NCBI GenBank assembly: GCA_043818095.1
Contig: JBDRGD010000149.1
Span: 1 to 18,729, forward strand
Source of the DNA: JBDRGD01 sp043818095
Lineage (GTDB): Bacteria; Chloroflexota; Dehalococcoidia; Dehalococcoidales; RBG-16-60-22
Length of the DNA stretch: 18,729 nucleotides
Direction of reading: 5' to 3'
A program made the translations under genes and the position numbers. Below, piece by piece: positions 1 to 7,428 of this stretch (its first letter is position 1; the number at the start of each line of letters is the position of its first letter). A model generated the notes under the pieces. The model made no database searches. It worked only from the letters and a program-made list of their open reading frames with translations, and was not told the DNA's origin.

Positions 1-142
1 GCAGATGCCGGAAATCGATAGGAACAAGCGGATGCGCCACGCGCCCCTGCTGGGCGAGTCCAACGAATACGTTTACAAGGAAATCCTCAAGCTGTCCGAC
101 GCGGATATCAAGCGGCTGACCGAGGAAGAGGTCATCTACTAG
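1..142 (+). CDS. CaiB/BaiF family III CoA-transferase, C-terminal end (partial)
   Basis: The gene enters from the left edge; the readable frame starts at base 2 and ends at a TAG at 140-142, giving 46 residues. The segment has an R-H-x-A-P-L-L-G-E motif followed by N-E-x-V-Y and a helical tail ending in L-S-x-x-x-I-x-x-L-x-E-E-x-V-I. This is the usual C-terminus of family III (formyl-CoA/carnitine-CoA type) CoA-transferases, which move CoA between carboxylic acids. The catalytic aspartate lies in the missing N-terminal part, so substrate cannot be inferred. The gene converges on the minus-strand hydrolase, 36 bases away, and I see no convincing intrinsic terminator between them. The family call rests on a short tail only. 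Confidence 0.72.
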   Translation, partial: QMPEIDRNKRMRHAPLLGESNEYVYKEILKLSDADIKRLTEEEVIY

Positions 143-178
143 AGCCGGGCGTTTATTCCGAGTGCGTGCAGTGGTGAC

Positions 179-1000
179 TCACTGTTGAGGGAAGAGATAC
201 TTGGATATAAATGAGTTAAAACCCTCTTCATAACGTTTACCTGACGTGATGAATCCCTCGTTATGGCTGCCACTGATTTCAAGGAATTCCTTCGGCTCTC
301 TTGCTACATCAAACAGCCGCTGGCCTTGTTCAAAAGGCATTATTTCATCATTTCGGCTGTGGACTATCAAAACTGGACATTTTATTCCGTCCAGATATCC
401 CACTGTATCGTATTTGAAACGTGACAACAGCTTAACCGGGAGGAAAGGATACAATTTAGCTGCAATGTCGGGTACAGAGGTAAACGTTGACTCAAGGATT
501 AGCGCTCCAGGAGTGTGGTTGCGGGCTTGCCATGCGGCAACCGCTCCTCCGAGTGACCGACCAAATATAACTATCCTATTTGGATCTATTTGGCGTCCGC
601 TCACTAGGTATTGCCATGCAGCGTCCACATCTTCATATGTGCCGCTCTCGGTCGGCTTACCTTCGCTCTGACCGTAACCACGATAGTCGAAGATGAAGAT
701 GTCCAGGCCAAGCTGATGATATATTTGAATAGATGCCAGCCGGTGAGATATATTACCTGCATTGCCATGGCAAAAAAGGATAACACCCCTATTACCAGCG
801 CTGGGAACGAACCAGCCAGAGAGTTTTAATCCATCCGAAGTTTCAAAGGTGATGTCCTCGAATGAGAGCCCGATGCTACTCGGATTGGCTGACAGAACAC
901 GCTGGGGATAGTAAACATAGCCTGATTGGAAAAAGAAGAAGAGAGCTGTAAAGGCCAAGTATGCTCCAGTGACAACGACAACAATCCAGATGAATGACAT
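179..1000 (-). CDS. membrane-anchored alpha/beta hydrolase (BEM46/ABHD13-like)
   Basis: 273 residues. Residues 3-24 form one hydrophobic helix, so the protein is probably anchored in the cytoplasmic membrane with the hydrolase domain attached. The fold's landmarks are in order: oxyanion loop H-G-N-A-G-N at 78-83, a D-Y-R-G-Y-G-x-S segment at 105-112, nucleophile elbow G-R-S-L-G-G with Ser149, acid Asp218 in S-R-N-D-E, and catalytic His246 in G-S-H-N-E-G. This is the pattern of the BEM46/ABHD13 serine hydrolases, whose substrates are mostly unknown. I chose the ATG at 1000 because a GAAAGG ribosome site lies 7 bases upstream; an in-frame GTG at 1045 would add 15 residues but its Shine-Dalgarno-like bases overlap the start. 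Base composition is clearly more AT-rich than every neighbour, suggesting a later arrival. It seems monocistronic. Confidence 0.85.
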   Translation of the reverse strand: MSFIWIVVVVTGAYLAFTALFFFFQSGYVYYPQRVLSANPSSIGLSFEDITFETSDGLKLSGWFVPSAGNRGVILFCHGNAGNISHRLASIQIYHQLGLDIFIFDYRGYGQSEGKPTESGTYEDVDAAWQYLVSGRQIDPNRIVIFGRSLGGAVAAWQARNHTPGALILESTFTSVPDIAAKLYPFLPVKLLSRFKYDTVGYLDGIKCPVLIVHSRNDEIMPFEQGQRLFDVAREPKEFLEISGSHNEGFITSGKRYEEGFNSFISKYLFPQQ

Positions 1001-1270
1001 ACTGATACCTTTCAATCTTTTACCAGCCCCCAGCAATGATACCACCTTTTTACTTTCTAATAAGCGTTCCTTTTTTTACCTCGTAGCATCACGCCTAGCC
1101 TTCAGTCGTGGAACTTCCGATTAAAAAAAGGAACGTTTTGTAACGCGGATAATAATCAAATCTTGAAGCTAAATGGAACAGCCCAATCGTATGCATGGCT
1201 GGACAGACATCCCCAGTTCGTCCAGTGGTAGCGGTTAGCTGAATACTAAAGAGAGCTCAGATAGAGACCC
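1001..1270. other. intergenic region upstream of the hydrolase and downstream of the monophosphatase
   Basis: A 270-base non-coding stretch, AT-rich on the hydrolase side. It contains the perfect 14-bp inverted repeat listed separately, a small GGAACTTCC palindrome at 1110-1118 between its arms, and a second inverted repeat, CTGGAC at 1199-1204 with GTCCAG at 1219-1224. I see no tRNA, no clear sigma-70 promoter with good spacing, and no T-rich terminator after the monophosphatase stop. Confidence 0.5.
1065..1135. repeat. perfect 14-bp inverted repeat, arms 43 bases apart
   Basis: Left arm 1065-1078 reads CGTTCCTTTTTTTA and right arm 1122-1135 is its exact reverse complement. The 43-base spacer holds a 9-base palindrome with the same GGAA/TTCC core. 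The structure lies just upstream of the hydrolase start. The arms are too far apart, and too A/T, for a normal intrinsic terminator. It could be a two-site operator, the ends of a very small non-autonomous element, or a decayed insertion. I cannot distinguish these from one copy. Confidence 0.6.
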
Positions 1271-2077
1271 CTATCCCAGACCTTCTTCTTTGAATCTTTG
1301 CAGCACTTCCCCGTGAATCCGGCCGTTGGTCGCCAGCATCTTGTTGCTGCCTTCCCCGATGCGGAAGGGCTTTCCCTGAAAGTCGGTAACGCTGCCCCCC
1401 GCCTCCCGCACCAGCAGCAGTCCGGCGGCGTAGTCCCAGACCTCGTTGCCGGTGACGCAGAACCCATCGAAGCGCCCGCAGGCAACGTGGCACAGGGAGA
1501 GCGCCGTGGAGCCCTCGCGGCGCACCGCCTGGCCTTCACGCGCCAGCAGCTCGAAGCAGCGCAGGCTGTCGGCGAAGTCCTGCGACTGGCGGTCGTAGGG
1601 AAAGCTGACGGAGAACAGGCTCTCGCCTAGTTTCCCCACTGTAGAGACTGGTACCTGGCGGTCGTTAAGGAAAGTCCCTCCCCCCGCCGCCGCGCGGAAC
1701 ATCTCGTCGAGGACGGGGTTATAGATGACCCCCAGCACCACCTCGCCGCCGTGCATCAGCGCCACGGAGACGCTGAAATGGCGGTGCCCGTGGATGTAGT
1801 TCATCGTGCCGTCCAGGGGGTCGATGAGCCAGGCGTACTCGGAACTGCCTTCCGTCCTGCCCCGTTCCTCCGCGACGATGCTGTGCTCCGGGAAGGCGCG
1901 GGTAATCCGCTCCACGATTAGCGATTCCGCCTGCTTGTCTGCCGCGGACGCCGGGTTGAAGTGCCCCTCGCCCTTGTAGACAATCGCCCCGGCATTCTCC
2001 AGGTTGTCCCGCAGAAATTTCCCCGCCTCGGCAGCGGCTTCGACGGCGACCTTCAGAAAATCGTCCGTGGATGTCAT
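1271..2077 (-). CDS. inositol monophosphatase family protein
   Basis: 268 residues, normal family length. These Mg-dependent phosphatases hydrolyse myo-inositol 1-phosphate and, in some members, fructose-1,6-bisphosphate, NADP or other sugar phosphates. The three metal-binding signatures are intact: V-A-E-E-R-G around Glu70, I-D-P-L-D-G-T-M-N-Y with Asp86 and Asp89, and E-V-W-D-Y-A-A-G with Asp215 followed by E-A-G-G. A cytosolic soluble enzyme is expected. The ATG at 2077 lies 4 bases after the TAG of the upstream oxidoreductase gene, so the two are almost certainly cotranscribed and it is the last gene of the minus-strand train. ino1, which makes inositol 1-phosphate (often numbered 3-phosphate), sits at the far end of this window, making an inositol role attractive but unproven; SuhB-like regulatory roles also exist in this family. 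Confidence 0.93.
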   Translation of the reverse strand: MTSTDDFLKVAVEAAAEAGKFLRDNLENAGAIVYKGEGHFNPASAADKQAESLIVERITRAFPEHSIVAEERGRTEGSSEYAWLIDPLDGTMNYIHGHRHFSVSVALMHGGEVVLGVIYNPVLDEMFRAAAGGGTFLNDRQVPVSTVGKLGESLFSVSFPYDRQSQDFADSLRCFELLAREGQAVRREGSTALSLCHVACGRFDGFCVTGNEVWDYAAGLLLVREAGGSVTDFQGKPFRIGEGSNKMLATNGRIHGEVLQRFKEEGLG

Positions 2078-2081
2078 ACTG

Positions 2082-3932
2082 CTACTCGATGCCCAGTTCC
2101 TCGACCTTTTCCGGCAGGGGGATGCCCGTTTTGGGGTCCCAGCCCATCAGGGTATAGTAATACCGCTTCGCTTTATCCTGCGCCGCCGGGTCCAGCGCCG
2201 TGCTTGACAGCGCGCCGTCCGTCTTGGGCTGGTAAAAGCGCCGCGGCAGCTCGTCGTCCTTGTCGGTAAAGCCCTCCCGCACATTGAAGAGGCGCATCAA
2301 TGTGAAGATGCGGGAACCCACCCGCATCTGCTCGGCGACGTCCGTGTCCCAGCCGGTGACCGCGGCGGTGATGTCCGCCAGGCGGGTAAAGCTGTAGGGG
2401 AGAAAGAGGCAGGTCACCAAGGAATCGGTGATAATGCGCTTCTGCTGGATGACGTGCAGCAGGGCGACCTTGCGGGGGCTCAGTTCTTCCTTGGGGGGCG
2501 TTTCCAGGATACCCAGCGGGCGCAGTTCGTTAAGCTGCCGGGGGCTGCTGTACATGTCATCGTGCATGTTGCAGCAGTGGTCGGCGCCGTGGGGATTAAT
2601 CATGAAGCCCAGCCCGAAAGCCGGCTGGTGCCGCGGCTCGTGCATCCCCGCTTCCAGCCCCTTGACCTGCATCGCGAAGTCTTCCGCCCCGTGACCGATT
2701 TCTCTCGCCAGGCGGGCGCTGCCCTCCGCCAGCCGGTCCCCGATGCCCTCCCGCCGGGCTATCAAATCGATTGCCTTCAGCATCGCTCCCTCGTTGCCGA
2801 AGCGGAGGTCGATGCCTCCGGTGTCCCCGAGAAGCCCTTTCTCGAAGCACTCCATGGCGAAGGCGATAACGCTGCCCGTGGAGATGGTATCCAGGCCGTA
2901 ATCGTTGCAGAGCTGGTTGCCCCGGCAGACCGCGGCCAGGTTGTCCACGCCGCAGTCCGAGCCGAGCGCCGCCAGCGTCTCGTACTCGGGCCCCCCGAAA
3001 GCAGGGTCCACCTCGTAGGGCGCGCTGGCGCTGACCTTCTTCTTGCAGCGCACCGTGCAGCCGAAGCAGGCGTCCATGCCCACGCCGAAGGTCTCTTTAA
3101 GCGTGGTGGCGTCTATCTGCTTCACCCCGGGAAAGAGGCCGTCGCGGAAGTTGCGCACGGGCAGGTTCCCCGATACCTCGAAAGCGGGCATCGCTCCCCC
3201 GGTGCCGAAATCGTGGAAGCCGCGCATCTGCTTGAAATTTTCGACCAGCCACTGGCGGTGCGTTTTCAGGCGCTCGGGGTCCGCCGGGCGGGTGGCTTGC
3301 TTTCCCCTGACCGCCACCGCCTTGAGGTTCTTGGCGCCCATCACCGCGCCCAGTCCGCCCCGCCCCGCCGCGTCATAACAGCCGTGCATTACCGCGGCAT
3401 AAAGGACCCGGTTTTCCCCCGCGGGCCCGACCATCGCCACGCGGACATTACGGTCGCCCAGCTCCTCCCGGATTTTCTCCTGGGTCTCTTTTGTCCCCTT
3501 GCCCCAGAGGTGGCCGGCTTCCTTAATCTCTGTCCTGCCGCTGTCTATCCAGAGATAGACCGGGCGCTCGGCTTTTCCCTCGATAATCAGGGCGTCGTAC
3601 CCGGCGCGCTTCAGCTCCGCGCCCCAGAACTCCCCCGCCTCCGACTTGCCGATGGTGCCGGTCAGGGGAGACTTCGCCCCGACGCAGTGCCGCCCGGTGC
3701 CCGAGAGGGCTACGCCGGTCACGGGACCGGTAGCGAAGACCAGCTTGTTTTCCGGTCCGAGGGGGTCGGTCCCCGCGGCGAGTTCTTTCCAGAGGAAATA
3801 GGCCACGAAGCCCGCCCCGCCGAGGTACTTCCGGCAGAACATCTCGTCGATAGCTTCTTCCCCGGTTTTCCCGGTGGACAGGTTTACCCGCAGTATGCGG
3901 CCGTTATAGCCTCCCGGTAGGTTATCCGCCAT
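2082..3932 (-). CDS. aldehyde:ferredoxin oxidoreductase (AOR) family protein
   Basis: 616 residues, standard AOR size. The family uses a tungsten (or molybdenum) bis-pterin cofactor plus one 4Fe-4S cluster to oxidise aldehydes to acids with ferredoxin, or the reverse. The N-terminal pterin domain shows the F-A-T-G-P-V-T-G motif and a following S-P-L-T-G-T segment. The cluster ligands are visible as C289-x2-C292-x3-C296, with the fourth in D-S-L-V-T-C at Cys508, matching the positions known in Pyrococcus AOR. The start at 3932 is fixed by a strong GGAGGT six bases upstream; a longer open frame to 4130 would run into the helicase-loader gene and lacks family similarity. It lies 67 bases after that gene and 4 bases before the monophosphatase. 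No ferredoxin or cofactor gene is adjacent. Which aldehyde it acts on cannot be told. Confidence 0.95.
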   Translation of the reverse strand: MADNLPGGYNGRILRVNLSTGKTGEEAIDEMFCRKYLGGAGFVAYFLWKELAAGTDPLGPENKLVFATGPVTGVALSGTGRHCVGAKSPLTGTIGKSEAGEFWGAELKRAGYDALIIEGKAERPVYLWIDSGRTEIKEAGHLWGKGTKETQEKIREELGDRNVRVAMVGPAGENRVLYAAVMHGCYDAAGRGGLGAVMGAKNLKAVAVRGKQATRPADPERLKTHRQWLVENFKQMRGFHDFGTGGAMPAFEVSGNLPVRNFRDGLFPGVKQIDATTLKETFGVGMDACFGCTVRCKKKVSASAPYEVDPAFGGPEYETLAALGSDCGVDNLAAVCRGNQLCNDYGLDTISTGSVIAFAMECFEKGLLGDTGGIDLRFGNEGAMLKAIDLIARREGIGDRLAEGSARLAREIGHGAEDFAMQVKGLEAGMHEPRHQPAFGLGFMINPHGADHCCNMHDDMYSSPRQLNELRPLGILETPPKEELSPRKVALLHVIQQKRIITDSLVTCLFLPYSFTRLADITAAVTGWDTDVAEQMRVGSRIFTLMRLFNVREGFTDKDDELPRRFYQPKTDGALSSTALDPAAQDKAKRYYYTLMGWDPKTGIPLPEKVEELGIE

Positions 3933-3999
3933 GGCTTGACCTCCTCTTCTCAGGCTGAAAATGCTTACCCGGAAATGCCCGGCGCGGGCCCCGGTATGA

Positions 4000-5403
4000 T
4001 TAAGGCTGGCGGCGGCTGCGCCGCGGTCGCTCCCGGGCGGGGCGCACGTCCCCGCGGTAGTCCGGCACGGTGATGTTAAAGGACATACTGATTTTGGGGT
4101 CGATAAGGCGGGAGCTGATGGCGCCATCAAATTGCGCGCCGATTTCCTCGGTAGAGTAACGGGTCGTGACCACCGTGGGCAGCTGCGCGTTATAGCGGTA
4201 GTTGAGCACCTGGTAGAGCTTTTCCCGCGACCACGGCGTGGTGGACTGCTCCCCGAAGTCGTCCATCACCAGCAAAGCCGCCTTTTTCACCCGCTCAAAA
4301 ATACTGTCGTAGGAGACCTTGCTCTCCGGGCTGAAAGCGGAGCGGAGATGGTCCAGGAACTCCGGGACGACCACGAAGAGCGCCGGCTGGTGTGCCTGGT
4401 AGCGGTAGTTCACGATTGCCGCCGCCAGGTGCGTCTTGCCGCAGCCGGTCTCTCCCATGAAGACCAGCCAGCCCTCCGGAGCCTTGGCGAACTCCAGCGC
4501 CAGCCGGTAAGCCTCCGCCAGGTTCTCCCGCTGCTCCGGCGGCAGGTTTACCCGGCGCCAGTCGAAGCTGGTGAAGGTCATCGTTTTCTGCAACTCGAAC
4601 TCCGGACCCCAGGCGTATTCCTGGGTGTCCGCCGTCTCCTCCAGCCGGTAGACCCCGCACATCTCGGCGCCCATGAGGCGCGTGCGCAGGCGCTCGTCGA
4701 GCTGCTCCGGCGCCCGGTAGGTGGCGATGACCGTGGGCAGGGCGGCGTTGAAGCGGTAGGTCAGAATCTGGTCCAGTTTTTCCTGCGCCCAGGCGGTGCT
4801 GCTCTGCACGCCCAGGTCGTCCAGCACCAGCAGGGGGGCGTTGCGCACCTGCTCGAAAAACTCGTCGTAGGGGACGTCGCTCTCCGGGCTGTAAGTCGAC
4901 CGCAGGTGGTCCAGCAGGTCCGCCGCCGTCAGGTAAAGGGCGGGCTGTCCGTGGCTCACCCGTTCGTTGACGATGGCGGCGGCGAGGTGGGTCTTCCCGG
5001 AGCCGCTGGGACCCAGCAGGACGAGCCAGCCGGCGGGCGCCCCCGCGAAGGCTTTCGCCGCTTCGCAGGCGCGGTTAAAGGTCTCCCGGTTGCGGGGACT
5101 GCCGCTTTTCCCCTGCGGGTCCATCCGGTCGAAGGTAAAACGGGAAAGCGTGCCCAGGTTGCTGTAGCGCGCCAGGCGCTCCCGCCGGTCTCGGTCCAGG
5201 TCATGGCGGGCACACTCGCAGGGCACTACCTGGCCGTAGTCCGGCTTCCCGGAAGGCAGCCTCGGGTGGACGAACCCCGCTCCCTTGCAGACCGGGCAAC
5301 CGGCGCTGGCGGCGTTAGCCTCCTCAGCGCTGGACCATGTGTCCGTATTTTCCCCGGAGGTACTTGTCCGGGTCTTTCTTAGTGTCTCGTTGATTTGGTC
5401 CAT
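4000..5403 (-). CDS. tandem-AAA+ DnaC/DnaI-like helicase loader
   Basis: 467 residues, about twice the usual single-domain loader. An N-terminal zinc-finger-like motif (Cys36, Cys39, Cys62, Cys64) is followed by two homologous DnaC/IstB-type AAA+ domains. Domain 1 has Walker A G-P-S-G-S-G-K-T at 131-138 and Walker B L-L-V-L-D-D with Asp195-Asp196. Domain 2 has G-E-T-G-C-G-K-T at 317-324 and L-L-V-M-D-D with Asp381-Asp382. The copies match almost throughout, sharing T-H-L-A-A-A-I-V-N, L-D-H-L-R-S, S-P-E-S and L-P-T-V, offset by 186 residues. Both end in an R-L segment that could supply an arginine finger. The C-terminus is a basic tail. By family it should load DnaB helicase, encoded two genes upstream. 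The first ATG, at 5403, has AGGAG very close by and lies 80 bases inside the DnaD-like gene; no start codon exists between that gene's stop and the zinc finger. Loader function is inferred. Confidence 0.88.
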   Translation of the reverse strand: MDQINETLRKTRTSTSGENTDTWSSAEEANAASAGCPVCKGAGFVHPRLPSGKPDYGQVVPCECARHDLDRDRRERLARYSNLGTLSRFTFDRMDPQGKSGSPRNRETFNRACEAAKAFAGAPAGWLVLLGPSGSGKTHLAAAIVNERVSHGQPALYLTAADLLDHLRSTYSPESDVPYDEFFEQVRNAPLLVLDDLGVQSSTAWAQEKLDQILTYRFNAALPTVIATYRAPEQLDERLRTRLMGAEMCGVYRLEETADTQEYAWGPEFELQKTMTFTSFDWRRVNLPPEQRENLAEAYRLALEFAKAPEGWLVFMGETGCGKTHLAAAIVNYRYQAHQPALFVVVPEFLDHLRSAFSPESKVSYDSIFERVKKAALLVMDDFGEQSTTPWSREKLYQVLNYRYNAQLPTVVTTRYSTEEIGAQFDGAISSRLIDPKISMSFNITVPDYRGDVRPARERPRRSRRQP

Positions 5404-6034
5404 CACTCCTGCCCTCGGCGGCCCAGTGCTCGAGAATTGCGGAGATATAGCTCCACTTGCGCTTGTTCTGGTTCACCGCCTCCCGGATGGCGTCCCGGAG
5501 CCAGTCTTCGGGGTAGTTCTGCTCCGCGGCGCGCAGTTCCTCGGCAATCATCGGGGTCAGCATCCCGATGTTCTCTTCATACAGGGCAAAGATGTCCGGC
5601 CTTTCTCCGTCCTCAAGGCGCGGCAGCACCACCCGTCCCCCGCCGCCGGGTTTGATTTCACCGTGCTCCATTTTGTCCGCCGCCCGCCGTCCCGCCTCGG
5701 AGTTGAGCAGGTAAAAGTCCTCGGACGCTCCGTCGTGTTCCTGCGCCAGGTGCAGCAGGACGCCGCGCTGGACCCCCTTTTGCAGGTATTCCCGCAGGCG
5801 GTCTTCGGGCGGCACCGCCTGCCCGCCGAGCTCCCGCATCAGGCTGATATCTCCCAGGAGCTCCCGGAAGGTGACCATCTGCGGATAACCCCGCTTGCGG
5901 TAGCATACCGCCATGACATGCAGCATGGTCTTCAGTTCCGCCAGGTCATTGATTTCCGGGAGGACCTCGCTGAAGAAGGGATTGGGAATGGCGGTAAAGG
6001 CGGTCCGGGCGGGGAAGCCCTTGAACTGCTTCAT
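5324..6034 (-). CDS. DnaD-domain replication initiation protein
   Basis: 236 residues. The C-terminal part (about 182-236) carries the DnaD/DnaB_2 helical signature: A-I-x-x-A-V-x-x-N-K-R-K-W-S-Y-I-x-A-I-L-x-x-W, then a D-P-D-K-Y-x-x-G-K-Y-G-H tail. The N-terminal half begins with a pattern compatible with the winged-helix DnaD N-domain (P-N-P-F-F near residue 18) and includes a Gly-rich hinge. In Firmicutes, DnaD binds DNA and helps bring the loader DnaI and the replicative helicase to origins or stalled forks. Here the gene sits exactly between dnaB and the loader. The ATG at 6034 overlaps the dnaB stop as ATGA, with a GAGG site five bases upstream, so translation is coupled. Its last 80 bases overlap the loader gene in another frame. 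Confidence 0.85.
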   Translation of the reverse strand: MKQFKGFPARTAFTAIPNPFFSEVLPEINDLAELKTMLHVMAVCYRKRGYPQMVTFRELLGDISLMRELGGQAVPPEDRLREYLQKGVQRGVLLHLAQEHDGASEDFYLLNSEAGRRAADKMEHGEIKPGGGGRVVLPRLEDGERPDIFALYEENIGMLTPMIAEELRAAEQNYPEDWLRDAIREAVNQNKRKWSYISAILEHWAAEGRSDGPNQRDTKKDPDKYLRGKYGHMVQR

Positions 6035-7419
6035 ATCAACCTCGGCTCGGGGGTGCCGATGTTCTCGAAGTTTTCAAATTTGGCGAGATTGTGGCGGAAA
6101 CGCAACTTTACCTTCCCGGTGGGCCCGTTCCGGTGCTTGGCGATAATGATGTCCGCCTCCTCCCGGGGATACTCCCGGTCCGGGTGCTGCGTCAGCCACT
6201 CCTGCTCGTCCTGGTTGTAATATTCCTCGCGGTAGATAAAGGTTACCACGTCCGCGTCCTGCTCAATGCTGCCGCTCTCCCGGAGGTCGGAGAGTTGGGG
6301 CTCGTGGGACGCGCGAAACTCTGTAGCGCGGCTGAGCTGGGAAACGGCAATCACGGGCACGTTGAGCTCGCGCGCCAGTCCTTTCAAAGCGCGGGAGATT
6401 TCGCTGACCTCCTGGACACGGTTATCTCCCCGCCGCCCTTCTCCCTGTATCAACTGGAGGTAGTCAATAATTATCAGGTCGATGTTGTGCTCGAAGGCGA
6501 GGCGCAGCGCCTTGCCGCGTATTTCTGTCATTCTCATCAAGGGAGTGTCATCGACGTATATTGAGGACTCGGAGAGGACGCCGGTGGCTTCGATAATCCG
6601 CCGCTCCTCTTCCTCGGTGTGCTCCCCGAAGCGCACCTTGCGGGAGTTCACGCCGGCTTCGCTGGAAAGCAGCCGCATCACCAGCGAGTCCCGCGCCATT
6701 TCCAGGCTGAACATCGCCACGCAGGCCTTGTAGTCCACGGCGGCGTTCCGGGCGATGTTCAGCGCGAGGCTGGTCTTGCCCATGCTGGGCCGGCCGGCGA
6801 TGATTATCAGGTCGGAGCGCTGCAGCCCGCCGAGGAACTCGTCGAGGCCGTGAAAGCCGCTGGGTATCTGCGGCAGCTGCCTTTCCGGGGAACCCTCTTC
6901 CCCCTCCGGCTCCACCTCGAAATACTTGTCCAGCAGCTGGCGGATGTGGGTGAGAACGCGTGCCCCCGCGCCCCGCCGCAACTTGAAAATGATGCCCTCG
7001 GCTTTCGCCAGGCTTTCCTCGACGTCCGGGCTGGCCTCGTAGCCGATGCCGGTAATCTGCTCACCGGCGGCCACCAGTCCCCGCATCACCGACAGGCGGT
7101 AGACAATCCGCGCGTAGTGCTCCGCGTCCAGCGGGGTGGGGCAGATGGCAATCAGGTGGCTGAGCTGGGCGGCCCCGCCGCAGGGCTCCAGCTTTTCCTG
7201 CCGGGAGAGCTCCTGGGCGACCGTAATCTGGTCAATGGCCTCATCGCGGCGGTAGAGCGCCAGGCAGGCGTCGTAGAGGGTGAGGTTCTGCGGATAGTAG
7301 AAGTCCGAGGGCTGAAGGAACTCCGCCACCTTGTATATCGTCGCTCCGTCAATCAGGAGCGCGCCGATTACGGCTTCTTCGGCATCGATGTCATGGGGGG
7401 GCAGTTTCTCCCCGTTCAT
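6031..7419 (-). CDS. dnaB: replicative DNA helicase DnaB
   Basis: 462 residues, normal length. The N-terminal helical domain opens with the conserved P-P-x-x-x-x-A-E-x-A-V-I-G-A-L-L segment. The RecA-like motor has Walker A G-R-P-S-M-G-K-T at 209-216, the F-S-L-E-M segment, Walker B L-I-I-I-D-Y-L-Q-L and the K-H-R-N-G-P-T-G arginine-finger motif near the C-terminus. It forms the hexamer that unwinds DNA ahead of the replisome. The ATG at 7419 is 9 bases after the rplI stop; the ribosome site is weak and probably lies in the end of rplI. rplI-dnaB adjacency is common in bacteria. The DnaD-like protein and loader downstream are its presumed loading partners. No intein or insertion is present. 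Confidence 0.98.
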   Translation of the reverse strand: MNGEKLPPHDIDAEEAVIGALLIDGATIYKVAEFLQPSDFYYPQNLTLYDACLALYRRDEAIDQITVAQELSRQEKLEPCGGAAQLSHLIAICPTPLDAEHYARIVYRLSVMRGLVAAGEQITGIGYEASPDVEESLAKAEGIIFKLRRGAGARVLTHIRQLLDKYFEVEPEGEEGSPERQLPQIPSGFHGLDEFLGGLQRSDLIIIAGRPSMGKTSLALNIARNAAVDYKACVAMFSLEMARDSLVMRLLSSEAGVNSRKVRFGEHTEEEERRIIEATGVLSESSIYVDDTPLMRMTEIRGKALRLAFEHNIDLIIIDYLQLIQGEGRRGDNRVQEVSEISRALKGLARELNVPVIAVSQLSRATEFRASHEPQLSDLRESGSIEQDADVVTFIYREEYYNQDEQEWLTQHPDREYPREEADIIIAKHRNGPTGKVKLRFRHNLAKFENFENIGTPEPRLI

Positions 7420-7428
7420 GCTCTGCGC

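Noticed and set aside
1199..1224. CTGGAC/GTCCAG inverted repeat as terminator of the monophosphatase gene
   Set aside because: Six-bp stem with a 14-base loop and no following T residues; too weak to call.
1200..1260. Possible tRNA remnant near the end of the AT-rich patch
   Set aside because: A few bases resemble a tRNA D-arm, but no cloverleaf or T-loop could be formed.
2454..3920. Long + strand open frame of 488 codons opposite the AOR gene
   Set aside because: It mirrors a clear AOR coding frame in high-G+C DNA, has no recognisable motif and no ribosome site; it is an antisense shadow.
3966..3999. GC-rich hairpin between the loader and AOR genes as a terminator
   Set aside because: Only a 5-bp stem with a 3-base loop and no T-run on either strand.
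3933..4130. Upstream extension of the AOR frame
   Set aside because: The extra 66 residues have no AOR similarity, overlap the loader gene, and the strong GGAGGT points to the ATG at 3932.
4132..5382. Long + strand open frame opposite the helicase loader
   Set aside because: Arg/Val/Leu-rich composition without motifs, fully antisense to a gene with two P-loops.
4000..5403. Two adjacent loader genes fused by a sequencing error
   Set aside because: The frame is continuous through the linker with normal codon use, and only the first copy has a zinc finger; two frame errors are not needed to explain it, though assembly error cannot be wholly excluded.
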